Made by a program: the position numbers and the translations under genes
Assembly: GCF_001514285.1 (NCBI RefSeq)
Contig: NZ_KQ949023.1
Location: 682,001 to 746,000, forward strand
From: Streptomyces sp. DSM 15324
GTDB lineage: Bacteria > Actinomycetota > Actinomycetes > Streptomycetales > Streptomycetaceae
Length of the DNA: 64,000 bases
Direction: 5' to 3'
Notes under the pieces: model-generated
Seen by the model: only the letters and a program-made list of their open reading frames with translations
Database searches by the model: none
Told to the model about the DNA's origin: nothing
Part shown: positions 8,561-16,837 of the stretch, piece after piece
Layout of the letters: each line of letters begins with the position of its first letter
How positions within the stretch are numbered: the stretch's first letter is position 1

Positions 8561-9997
8561 TCAGCCGATCCTGCGGGGCAGACGCAGGCTCAGCAGCCCC
8601 GTCACCACCACGCCCGCCACCTGCACGGCCAGCGTCGCCACCAGGGCGTCCCGCACGCCCGACCCCGGGACCAGGGAGAGGAACAGGGTGCCGAGGGTGG
8701 CCACCCCCAGGGCCAGCGAGGCCTGCTGGGTGGTCACCATCATCCCACTGCCCACACCCGCCCGCGCCGACGGCACCTCGGACATCACCAGCCGCATGAC
8801 GACCGGGAGTTGGAAGGCCTGCCCGGCACCCGCCACCGCCGTGCCCGGCAGCAGCTCCAGGACGCCGACGTCGGGCCAGTCGGCGCGGACCGTCAGCAGG
8901 ATCAGCAGCACACCGATGCCCTGGAGCGCCGCCCCCGCCGTCACCACCCGCGACCCGAACCGGGCCACCAGACGGGGGCCGGCCAGTGAGGCGAGGAAGA
9001 ACGCCACGGCCATCGGCGCGAGCGCCAGCCCCGCCCGGACCGGGCCGAGCCCCGCCCCGCTCTGCAACGCCACCGCCACCACGAACATGAACCCGCTGAA
9101 GCCCACCGCGAGCGGCGCCATGATCGTCAGCCCGCGCCGCAGCGTGGTGAGCGCGAGCAGACTCGGCGGGACCAGCGGCGTCCGGCCGAGCCGGTCGGCG
9201 CGCCGCTCGACGCCGTAGAACGCCGCCGCCACCAGCGGGAACGCGGCCAGCGACAGCCAGGTCCAGAGCGGCCACCCGGCCGCCCGGCCCTCGGTCAGCG
9301 GGGCGAGCAGCGTCAGCAGGGCGGCGGCGAGCAGGACGGTGCCGGGGCCGTCCACCGGCTCGGGGTGCGGGGAGCGGCTCTCCGGGACGGTCCGCACGGC
9401 CAGGACCAGGCCCACGACGACCACGGGCACGTTCACCAGGAACACCGAACGCCAGCCGGTCCCGGCCAGGTCCGCCGCCACCAGCACCCCGCCCAGGATC
9501 TGGCCCGCCACCATGGACAGGCCGGCCGTGGCGCCGTAGAGGCTCATCGCCCGGGCCCGGCGCGGACCCTCCGTGGACGACTGGATGGTGGCGAGGACCT
9601 GCGGGACCATCGCGGCGGCCGAGGCGCCCTGCGCCACCCGCGCCAGGACCAGCGGCCACGCGCCGGGGGCGAGCCCGCAGGCCAGCGAGGTCAGACCGAA
9701 GGCCGCCATACCGCCCAGGAACAGCCGGCGCCGGCCGAAGAGATCGCCGAGCCGGCCGCCGAGGACCAGCAGCACGGCGTACGCGACCCCGTACCCGGCG
9801 ACGACGAGCTCCAGGACGGACTCGCCCGCGGCCAGGTCCCGGCCGATGGTCGGCAGGGCCACGTTGACGATGAAGAAGTCGATGAGGGGCAGCGCCGCAC
9901 CGAGCAGCACGGTGAACAGGCCGAGGGGGCCGAGAGGACGGGCCGGGACCGCGGCGCGGACGCCCGACGCGGCGGTGGTGGTCGTTGACTGGGTCAC
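8561..9997 (-). CDS. MFS transporter, DHA2 (EmrB/QacA-like) family
   Basis: A 478-aa integral membrane exporter with about 14 predicted helices, expected to expel drugs or other small amphipathic compounds by proton antiport. The first helix carries the family pattern PLIDFFIVNVALPTIGRDL, and the loop 2-3 motif GGRLGDLFGRRR is the canonical MFS motif A. The GTG at 9997 follows GGGGAC and gives VTQSTTTTAA. It diverges from the XRE regulator across a 101-bp gap that must hold both promoters, so regulation by that neighbour is likely. Substrate unknown. Confidence 0.92.
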   Translation of the reverse strand: MTQSTTTTAASGVRAAVPARPLGPLGLFTVLLGAALPLIDFFIVNVALPTIGRDLAAGESVLELVVAGYGVAYAVLLVLGGRLGDLFGRRRLFLGGMAAFGLTSLACGLAPGAWPLVLARVAQGASAAAMVPQVLATIQSSTEGPRRARAMSLYGATAGLSMVAGQILGGVLVAADLAGTGWRSVFLVNVPVVVVGLVLAVRTVPESRSPHPEPVDGPGTVLLAAALLTLLAPLTEGRAAGWPLWTWLSLAAFPLVAAAFYGVERRADRLGRTPLVPPSLLALTTLRRGLTIMAPLAVGFSGFMFVVAVALQSGAGLGPVRAGLALAPMAVAFFLASLAGPRLVARFGSRVVTAGAALQGIGVLLILLTVRADWPDVGVLELLPGTAVAGAGQAFQLPVVMRLVMSEVPSARAGVGSGMMVTTQQASLALGVATLGTLFLSLVPGSGVRDALVATLAVQVAGVVVTGLLSLRLPRRIG

Positions 9998-10098
9998 GTC
10001 CCCGAGCGTGCGCCGCGCCCCAGACGGGTACCAGAGTGTCCTTATCCTGGTGTCAGCACTACCTGGCAACAGGGTCCGCGCCCCGGCAGGCTGGAGGC

Positions 10099-10995
10099 AT
10101 GACGACGATGTTCCAGGAGACCGCGCCCACCGCGCCGACGTCCAACGGCTCCGGCGCGGCGATACGGCGGCACGAACTCGCCGGTTTCCTGCGCAGCCGC
10201 CGCGAGCGGATCACCCCGGAACAGGTCGGCCTCCCGCGCGGCGCCCGCCGCCGCACCCCGGGCCTGCGCCGCGAGGAGGTCGCCCATCTCTCGGCGGTCG
10301 GCGTGACCTGGTACACCTGGATCGAACAGGCCCGGGACATCCATGTCTCCGTGCAGGTCCTGGACGCCCTGGCCCGCACGCTCCTGCTCGACGCCGGGGA
10401 ACGCGCCCACCTCTTCCAGTTGGCCGGCGCCACCGACCCGACGCCCGCGGCGAACTGCGAGGGCGTCACCGACGCCATGCGCATGACCCTGGACCAGCTC
10501 GACCCGCTGCCCGCCTGCGTCCAGAACAGCCGCTACGACATCCTCGCCTACAACCGCACCTACGCCCGTCTCTTCAACGACCTCGACGCGATCCCGCCCG
10601 AGGACCGCAACTGCATGCTCCTCGTCCACACCCACCCCGACTGGCGGGCCGCGATCGTCCACTGGGAGGAGACCACGCGGCTGATGGCGGCCAAGCTGCG
10701 CGCCGCCATGGCCGGGCACCTCTCCGAGCCGGCCTGGAAGATGCTGGTCAAGCGGCTCCAGGCGGAGTCCCCGGAGTTCCGCGAGAACTGGGAGCGCTAC
10801 GAGGTCGTCGCCCACCGCACCAAGAGCAAGGAGTTCCGCAACCCCTACGTCGGTCTCCTCACCCTCCACCACACCGACCTGTGGCTGAGCCCGGACCACG
10901 GGGCCCGCCTGGTGTCGTACACACCGGTGGACGAGGAGAGCCGGGGGCGGCTGGAGAGGCTGTACGCGTTGTTCAACGGGAACGGCACAGGGTGA
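10099..10995 (+). CDS. XRE-family regulator with MmyB-like ligand-binding domain
   Basis: A 298-aa transcription factor. Residues about 25-95 form a helix-turn-helix of the HTH_31 kind (LRREEVAHLSAVGVTWYTWIEQ). The remainder matches the MmyB-like ligand-binding domain, with landmarks YDILAYNRTYARLF, HPDW, and the terminal NPYVGLLTLHHTDLWLSP. MmyB-like domains are thought to bind fatty-acid-like ligands. The ATG at 10099 has GGAGG 4 nt upstream. It is divergent from the MFS exporter and probably regulates it. Its last 23 bp overlap the 3' end of the convergent anti-sigma-like gene. Confidence 0.9.
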   Translation: MTTMFQETAPTAPTSNGSGAAIRRHELAGFLRSRRERITPEQVGLPRGARRRTPGLRREEVAHLSAVGVTWYTWIEQARDIHVSVQVLDALARTLLLDAGERAHLFQLAGATDPTPAANCEGVTDAMRMTLDQLDPLPACVQNSRYDILAYNRTYARLFNDLDAIPPEDRNCMLLVHTHPDWRAAIVHWEETTRLMAAKLRAAMAGHLSEPAWKMLVKRLQAESPEFRENWERYEVVAHRTKSKEFRNPYVGLLTLHHTDLWLSPDHGARLVSYTPVDEESRGRLERLYALFNGNGTG

Positions 10996-11449
10996 CCTTG
11001 TCACCGGGGTGCAGGACGACCGGCAGCCGCCAGCTGCTGACCGTCGAGGAGCGGCCGGCCTTGTCCACCGCTACGAGATAGGGCCGCCCCGAACCGTCCG
11101 TGCAGGACTGCAGGACGACCTTCGATCCCCACTCCGTCATCTTGATGTGGTCCTCGCTCAGGGTTTTCGCCAGCTCCTGTCGGTCCACCTCACGCAGGCT
11201 GCGCTTCTTCAACGTGAGCGTCACGCTGCCGTCCCCGTGCCGCTCCACCGCATACGCCCCCGACCCGCCCGCCGACCCCGGCACCGCGACCGCCACCGCC
11301 GCCGCGACGGCACAGGCCCCCAGGGCGAGGGAGACCCGCCGCCGGGTGACGAGCGGCCGCGGCCTCGGGGCGCTCACCTCCTCCCGCAGCTCGATCTCCC
11401 GCCGCAGCTCCGCCAGCAGCCGGTCCTCGAAGCTCTCCCGCGCGCTCAT
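10973..11449 (-). CDS. Single-pass membrane protein, probable partner/anti-sigma of the ECF sigma factor
   Basis: A 158-aa protein with a charged cytoplasmic N-terminus (FEDRLLAELRREIELREE), one membrane helix at about residues 39-60 (LALGACAVAAAVAVAV), and an extracytoplasmic domain with two Cys. It starts in the ATGA overlap with the stop of the upstream sigma factor gene, which implies translational coupling. That layout is typical of ECF sigma/anti-sigma pairs, but no zinc anti-sigma motif (HxxxCxxC) is present, so the regulatory role is inferred from topology and neighbourhood. The 3' end overlaps the convergent XRE gene by 23 bp. Confidence 0.72.
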   Translation of the reverse strand: MSARESFEDRLLAELRREIELREEVSAPRPRPLVTRRRVSLALGACAVAAAVAVAVPGSAGGSGAYAVERHGDGSVTLTLKKRSLREVDRQELAKTLSEDHIKMTEWGSKVVLQSCTDGSGRPYLVAVDKAGRSSTVSSWRLPVVLHPGDKVTLCRSR

Positions 11450-12027
11450 GCCTCTCCTCTGACCACGTTCAGCACCGACAGGTCCGGCACCACCGACGCC
11501 TCCGTCTCCGCCTCCGCGCGCAGCGCCTTGCGGGCCCGGTGCAGCCGGACCCTGGCCGTCACCTGGCGGATGCCGAGCGCGGTGGCCGCCTCCGCGACCG
11601 TCAGCTGATCCACCGCGACCAGCTCGATCACCGCCCGTTCGCCCTCGGGCAGCCGGGACAGCGCGGCCAGCAGCCGCCGGCCCGGGCTCTCCGCGTCGAG
11701 CTTGTCCTCCAGCCGGACGATGTCGTCCGCCTCGAGCAGCCGGCGCCCCGAGAACCGCCGGTTCCGCTCCGCCTCCCGCGCGACCCGGCGCCGCTCCGAG
11801 GAGACGACGTTGCGCGCGATGCCGTACAGCCAGGCCGTCTCGCTGCCGAGGCCCGGCCGGTAGGTGTGGGCCGAGTCGAGCACGGCGAGGAAGATCTCGG
11901 CGGTCAGATCGGCCGCGGTGTGCGGGTCGTCCACCCGCCGCGCCACGAACCGCGTCACCGCGTCCACATGCCGCCGGTAGAACTCCTCGAACCCCGCTAA
12001 GAGCCCTGTTCGCTCCCCGCCCTCCAC
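11446..12027 (-). CDS. ECF-type RNA polymerase sigma factor (contains a TTA codon)
   Basis: A 193-aa group IV sigma factor. Region 2 spans about residues 12-80 (FEEFYRRHVDAVTRFV, DLTAEIFLAVLD, TAWLYGIARNVV), and region 4 about 120-175 (LSRLPEGERAVIELVAVDQLTVAEAATALGI followed by a recognition helix with VRLHRARKAL). The GTG at 12027 has GGGAGG upstream. Codon 10 is TTA (12000-11998), rare in Streptomyces and read by the developmentally controlled bldA tRNA; no good start lies downstream of it. The next gene overlaps by 4 bp and is the likely anti-sigma factor. Confidence 0.9.
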   Translation of the reverse strand: MEGGERTGLLAGFEEFYRRHVDAVTRFVARRVDDPHTAADLTAEIFLAVLDSAHTYRPGLGSETAWLYGIARNVVSSERRRVAREAERNRRFSGRRLLEADDIVRLEDKLDAESPGRRLLAALSRLPEGERAVIELVAVDQLTVAEAATALGIRQVTARVRLHRARKALRAEAETEASVVPDLSVLNVVRGEA

Positions 12028-12098
12028 GGACGCCTCCCTCTCCTCGGCTGCACCCGTACTTGGTACGGGCCCCGGGAAGCGTTACGGCGCCTCGGCGG

Positions 12099-13553
12099 TC
12101 AGGCGTTCACCCCGGACGCCGCCCCCCTGGCGTCCCGCGGCTCCTCCTCCAGCCGGCGGGCCGTCCGCTCCGCCGTGCGGCGGGCCCAGGGGCCGGTGGT
12201 CAGGGTGCCGAGGGCGAGCACCAGCAGGCCGCAGGCGGTGAGGATCCACCAGCCGGGGACGGCGGCGGCGACGAAGGTCTCGCGGTACGAGGTCACGCTC
12301 ACGCCCGCCGCCAGCACCGCGCCGACCACCGCGACACCGAGGGTCTGGCCCAGCTGCCTGCTGGTGGAGGCGACCGCCGCCGCGACCCCGGCCTGGCTGC
12401 GGGGCATCCCCGAGACCGCCGTGTTGGTGATCGGCGCGTTCACGAAGCCGAAGCCGATGCCGAAGAGGGTGTAGCCGAGGAACAGCGTGACGTTCGAGGT
12501 CTCCGCGTCGAGGACCGCGAACAGCAGCGCGCTCGCCGTCATCGCGACGCCCGCGACGACCAGCGGCAGCCGGGGGCCGCGGCTGCCCACCAGCCGGCCG
12601 GACAGCGGCGCGCACAGGAACATCGGCACGGCCATCGGCAGCATCCACAGCCCCGCCTCCAGGGCGTCCAGCCCGCGGACGTTCTGGAGGTAGAGCGTGG
12701 ACAGGAAGAGGAACCCGCCGAGCGCCGCGAACGCGCTGATCGCCACGACCGTCGCCCCGCTGAACGGAGCCGAGCGGAAGAAGCGCAGGTCGATGAGGGG
12801 TTCGGCGCGGCGCGGCTCGTAGATCAGCAGTCCGGTGAGCGCGCCGAGCGCCAGGGCGGCGAAGGGGCCGCTGGTCGCGAGGCCCGCGCCGGGCGCCTCG
12901 ATGATCGCGTACGTCAGGGAGCCGAAGAGCGTGATCACCAGCAGCTGGCCGACGGGGTCGGGGCGGCGGGCCCGCGGCGCGCGGGACTCGGGGACGAAGC
13001 GGAGGGTGAGCAGCAGGGCCGCGAGGCCGACCGGGAGGTTGACCCAGAAGATCGCGCGCCAGCCCACCGCCTCCACCAGCGCCCCGCCGAGCAGGGGGCC
13101 GGCCGCCATCGAGATGCCCACGACCGCGCCCCACACCCCGATCGCCCGGGCCCGCTCCCGGGGGTCGGTGAAGGTGTTGGTGATGATCGACATGGCGACC
13201 GGGTTCAGCATCGAGCCGCCGACCGCCTGCACCATCCGGGCCGCGATCAGCAGGTCCAGGCTGGGCGCGAGGGAGCACAGCAGCGAGCCGAGGGAGAACA
13301 CCACCAGGCCCGCCATGAACACCTTGCGGCGGCCGATCCGGTCGGCGGTGGAGCCCGCGAGCATCAGCAGCGCGGCCAGGACGACGGTGTAGGCGTCGAT
13401 GGTCCACTGGAGTCCGGCGGTGGAGGCGTGCAGATCGCGCTCCATCGCGGGCAGCGCGACGTTCAGGGCGGTGGTGTCGAGGCTCACGATCAGCAGGCTC
13501 ATGCAGCAGATCGCGAGGACGAGCCGACGGCGGCGGGGGCTGAGCTCGGGCAT
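12099..13553 (-). CDS. MFS transporter, DHA2 family
   Basis: A 484-aa, roughly 14-helix exporter. Helix 1 ends VSLDTTALNVALPAMERDL, motif A reads GSTADRIGRRKVF, and helix 5 carries the antiporter-type GGALVEAVGWRAIFWVNLP. It is expected to expel toxic small molecules; substrate unknown. The 65-bp gap to the divergent dusB gene is AT-rich for this genome (AACTAATGAATAT) and must hold its promoter. No regulator gene is adjacent. Confidence 0.92.
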   Translation of the reverse strand: MPELSPRRRRLVLAICCMSLLIVSLDTTALNVALPAMERDLHASTAGLQWTIDAYTVVLAALLMLAGSTADRIGRRKVFMAGLVVFSLGSLLCSLAPSLDLLIAARMVQAVGGSMLNPVAMSIITNTFTDPRERARAIGVWGAVVGISMAAGPLLGGALVEAVGWRAIFWVNLPVGLAALLLTLRFVPESRAPRARRPDPVGQLLVITLFGSLTYAIIEAPGAGLATSGPFAALALGALTGLLIYEPRRAEPLIDLRFFRSAPFSGATVVAISAFAALGGFLFLSTLYLQNVRGLDALEAGLWMLPMAVPMFLCAPLSGRLVGSRGPRLPLVVAGVAMTASALLFAVLDAETSNVTLFLGYTLFGIGFGFVNAPITNTAVSGMPRSQAGVAAAVASTSRQLGQTLGVAVVGAVLAAGVSVTSYRETFVAAAVPGWWILTACGLLVLALGTLTTGPWARRTAERTARRLEEEPRDARGAASGVNA

Positions 13554-13618
13554 GCGTGAATAGTACGCCTAACTAATGAATATGGCTCGTGGGGCGTGCC
13601 GTACGTGAGAATGGGCAA

Positions 13619-14773
13619 ATGTCCACGACCGCGCCCTCGCCGAACACGACCCTGCGGATCGGCCCGCACGCCGTCCAGCCGCCCGTAGTCCTGGCCCCCA
13701 TGGCCGGCATCACCAACGCGCCCTTCCGCACCCTGTGCCGGGAGTTCAGCGGCGGCAAGGGCCTGTTCGTCAGCGAGATGATCACCACCCGGGCGCTGGT
13801 CGAGCGCAACGAGAAGACCATGCAGCTGATCCACTTCGACGCGACGGAGAAGCCGCGCTCGATCCAGCTGTACGGCGTCGACCCCGCGACCGTCGGCAAG
13901 GCCGTCCGCATGATCGCGGAGGAGGGCCTCGCCGACCACATCGACCTGAACTTCGGCTGCCCGGTCCCGAAGGTGACCCGCAAGGGCGGCGGCTCGGCCC
14001 TCCCCTACAAGCGCCCCCTGCTCCGCGCGATCCTGCGCGAGGCGGTGTCCGGCGCCGGGGACATCCCGGTGACGATGAAGATGCGCAAAGGCATCGACGA
14101 CGACCACATCACCTACCTCGACGCCGGCCGCATCGCCGTGGAGGAGGGCGTCACCGCCATCGCGCTGCACGGCCGCACCGCCGCCCAGCACTACGGCGGC
14201 ACCGCCGACTGGGAGGCCATCGCCCGGCTGAAGGAGCACGTCCCCGAGATCCCCGTCCTCGGCAACGGGGACATCTGGTCGGCCGAGGACGCGCTGCGGA
14301 TGGTCCGCGAGACCGGCTGCGACGGGGTGGTCGTCGGACGCGGGTGCCTGGGCCGGCCGTGGCTGTTCGCCGACCTGGTGGCCGCGTTCGAGGGACGCCA
14401 CGACGACTTCCGCAGGCCGCCGCTGCGGGAGGTCGCCGACGTGATGGTCCGGCACGCGACCCTGCTCGGCGAGTGGATCGGCGACGAGTCCAGGGGAGTC
14501 GTCGACTTCCGCAAGCATGTGGCCTGGTATCTCAAGGGCTTCGCGGTCGGCAGCGAGATGCGCAAGCGCCTCGCCGTCACCTCCTCCCTGGAAGAACTCC
14601 GTTCCGGGCTGGACGAGTTGGAACTCGACCAGCCCTGGCCCGTCGGCGCCGACGGGCCTCGCGGCCGTACGTCCGGCAACAACCGGGTGGTGCTGCCGGA
14701 CGGCTGGCTGAAGGACCCGTACGACTGCGCGGGCGTCGGCGAGGACGCGGAACTGGACACCTCCGGCGGCTGA
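13619..14773 (+). CDS. dusB: tRNA dihydrouridine synthase
   Basis: Reduces specific uridines of tRNA to dihydrouridine using FMN and NADPH. The 384-aa protein starts the TIM barrel with VLAPMAGITNAPFR. It carries the catalytic Cys in NFGCPVPK, the phosphate-binding HGRTAAQHY and the VVVGRGCLGRPWLF FMN loop, followed by a C-terminal helical tRNA-binding domain. The ATG at 13619 gives MSTTAPSP; there is no good ribosome site, so leaderless translation is possible. A weak stem (ACCGCCC/GGGCGGT) lies right after the stop. Confidence 0.94.
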   Translation: MSTTAPSPNTTLRIGPHAVQPPVVLAPMAGITNAPFRTLCREFSGGKGLFVSEMITTRALVERNEKTMQLIHFDATEKPRSIQLYGVDPATVGKAVRMIAEEGLADHIDLNFGCPVPKVTRKGGGSALPYKRPLLRAILREAVSGAGDIPVTMKMRKGIDDDHITYLDAGRIAVEEGVTAIALHGRTAAQHYGGTADWEAIARLKEHVPEIPVLGNGDIWSAEDALRMVRETGCDGVVVGRGCLGRPWLFADLVAAFEGRHDDFRRPPLREVADVMVRHATLLGEWIGDESRGVVDFRKHVAWYLKGFAVGSEMRKRLAVTSSLEELRSGLDELELDQPWPVGADGPRGRTSGNNRVVLPDGWLKDPYDCAGVGEDAELDTSGG

Positions 14774-14804
14774 ACCGCCCGGCCGCCCGCGGTCGGTGGG
14801 GCGG

Positions 14805-16673
14805 TCAGTCCTTCTTGGGGTGCATGGTGGAGCCGTAGGCCGTCAGGAAGCGGTCGCGGAAGGAACTCATCTTCCACACCGGGGCGTTGTGGGCGGGCCG
14901 CAGACCGTCGGTCCACTTCCAGCTCGCGATCTTGTCGAGGACCTTCGGGTCCTTGGCGACGATCGAGATCGGCACGTCCCGGCTGGCGTTCTCCCCGCTG
15001 ACCCGGGAGATCGGCTGGTGGTCGCCGAGGAAGACCAGGACGGTGTCGTCACTGCCGTAGCGCTCCAGCCACTCCGTCAGCGCGGTCACCGAGTACTGGA
15101 TCGACTTGCCGTACTCCTCCTTGGACTTGGTGGGGTCGGCGATGACGTCGGACGCCTTGTTGCCGGCCGCCTCGATCGCGTCGAAGACCGAGCCGTCACC
15201 CAGCTCGTCCCAGCCGACCATCTTGGGGATCGGCGCCCACGGCTGGTGGCTGGAGGTCAGGATGATCTCCGACATCAGCGGCTTGTCGCGCCGCTTGGAG
15301 TGCTCCAGCTGCTGGAACGCCTCCAGCGCGTACTGGTCGGGCATCGTCGACCAGCTGAACTTCGGTCCCCGGTAGCCCATCTGGAAGGCGTTGTAGACCT
15401 TGTCCAGGCCGTAGAACTTCGCCTCCGGCCAGCCCTTCTGCACACCCGGCATGATCCCGACGGTGTCCCAGGCGCCCGTCTTGCGAAACGCCTTGGTGAG
15501 GGAGAGGTGGTCGCTGGCCATCACCGTGCGGTAGCGCTGCTGGTTGTCGACCCACAGCCCGGACAGGGTGGTGGAGTGGCCGAGCCAGCTGCTGCCGCCG
15601 TACGTCGCCGAGGTCAGCCAGCCGCTCTTCGCGCGGAAGCCGGCCTTCGCGAGGGCCTCGGTGCGGGCCTGGAGGGTGGCGTCCACGCCGGGGGCCATGA
15701 TCGGGTCCTCGATGGCGCTGCGGCCGTAGCTCTCGATGAACGTGAAGATCATGTCCTTGCCGCGCAGATCGGGCACGAGCTGGTCGGCGGGGGTGTTGCC
15801 GAAGGTGTCGCTGCGGGTCTCCTTGCCGAACGCGGCCTCGTCCCGGATGGTGTCCCGCACCTTCCGGGCCTCGGACTGGAGCTGGTTCGCCACCCGGTCG
15901 GAGGCGACCGGGATCCCGGCGTACTGCAGGCCCAGCACCGAGCAGGTGATCCAGGCGGTGCCCGCGATCAGGGTGCCGCGGGTGGCCCTGCGGGGGTCGC
16001 GGACCAGGATGTTGCTCAGCCGGACGGTGGCCAGCGCCGTCACCGTGATCACGAGGACGACCAGCAGGACCACGCCGACCGCCGCCGCGAGGGCGGCGGT
16101 CCTGCCCAGGGTGTCCGCGAGATACGACTGCGCGTCGTCCAGCAGGCCCCAGTCGAGGACCAGGTTGAAGTCCCGGCCCAGGTAGTCCACGAAACCGATG
16201 TCGAGCAGGTTCAGCACCGTCAGCGCGCCGAGCACCGCACCGCCGAGCGCCGCCAGCGCGATGCGCGGCCTACGGGGCAGCGCGAGCAGCACCGCCGCCC
16301 CGATGATCGCCTCACCCGGCAGCCGGATGAACCGGTTCACCTGCAACGCGGCCATCCGGTTCGGCAGCAGCAACGCCCCGATCACCCACACGAGCGACAA
16401 CAACGTCACCGCCCACCACACCCCCCGTGCGGCCCCGGGATGCCGCCCCCGCCAGCCCCGCAGATAGGCGATCCGGGCCTTGAGGGAGGGGTGCGCGGCG
16501 GAGGCACCCTCGGAATCGGTGACCGGCTCGGAGACGGATTCGGTGACGGGCTCGGTGACGGGCTGCTCCGAGGGGGAGTCCGCCGGTTCCTGCTCGGGTG
16601 CCGAAGGGGGCACGTCGGCGTCCTCGGGGTCTTTCGAAGCCGCCGGCTGGGGTGAGGGAGTGGAGACAGGCAC
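14805..16673 (-). CDS. LTA synthase-like sulfatase/phosphoglycerol transferase family membrane protein
   Basis: A 622-aa membrane enzyme. The first ~75 residues are a low-complexity Pro/Glu/Ser tail with PVTEPVTESVSEPVTDSE-type repeats. Then come about five membrane helices (residues ~82-245), and from about residue 275 an extracytoplasmic alkaline-phosphatase-superfamily domain. The start IFTFIESYGRSAI, the middle SSHQPWAP, and FLGDHQP near residue 560 are metal and active-site landmarks shared with LtaS-like proteins. It could transfer phosphoglycerol to an envelope glycan or lipid, or hydrolyse a phosphodiester; the substrate is unknown. It is convergent with dusB. Confidence 0.85.
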   Translation of the reverse strand: MPVSTPSPQPAASKDPEDADVPPSAPEQEPADSPSEQPVTEPVTESVSEPVTDSEGASAAHPSLKARIAYLRGWRGRHPGAARGVWWAVTLLSLVWVIGALLLPNRMAALQVNRFIRLPGEAIIGAAVLLALPRRPRIALAALGGAVLGALTVLNLLDIGFVDYLGRDFNLVLDWGLLDDAQSYLADTLGRTAALAAAVGVVLLVVLVITVTALATVRLSNILVRDPRRATRGTLIAGTAWITCSVLGLQYAGIPVASDRVANQLQSEARKVRDTIRDEAAFGKETRSDTFGNTPADQLVPDLRGKDMIFTFIESYGRSAIEDPIMAPGVDATLQARTEALAKAGFRAKSGWLTSATYGGSSWLGHSTTLSGLWVDNQQRYRTVMASDHLSLTKAFRKTGAWDTVGIMPGVQKGWPEAKFYGLDKVYNAFQMGYRGPKFSWSTMPDQYALEAFQQLEHSKRRDKPLMSEIILTSSHQPWAPIPKMVGWDELGDGSVFDAIEAAGNKASDVIADPTKSKEEYGKSIQYSVTALTEWLERYGSDDTVLVFLGDHQPISRVSGENASRDVPISIVAKDPKVLDKIASWKWTDGLRPAHNAPVWKMSSFRDRFLTAYGSTMHPKKD

Positions 16674-16837
16674 CCGAGGGTCCTTCCGTACGAAGCCCGG
16701 TGTTCGGCGGACCCGGCGCGGGAAGCCGGATCCGCCTCAGTTTCGTACGGCCTGCCCCCGGCCCGTGTTCAGCCCCCTCGGCCAGTGGTCGGCAAACACC
16801 GTGCAAACCTCACCCCAAGCTCCCCGCCCGGCCGCCG

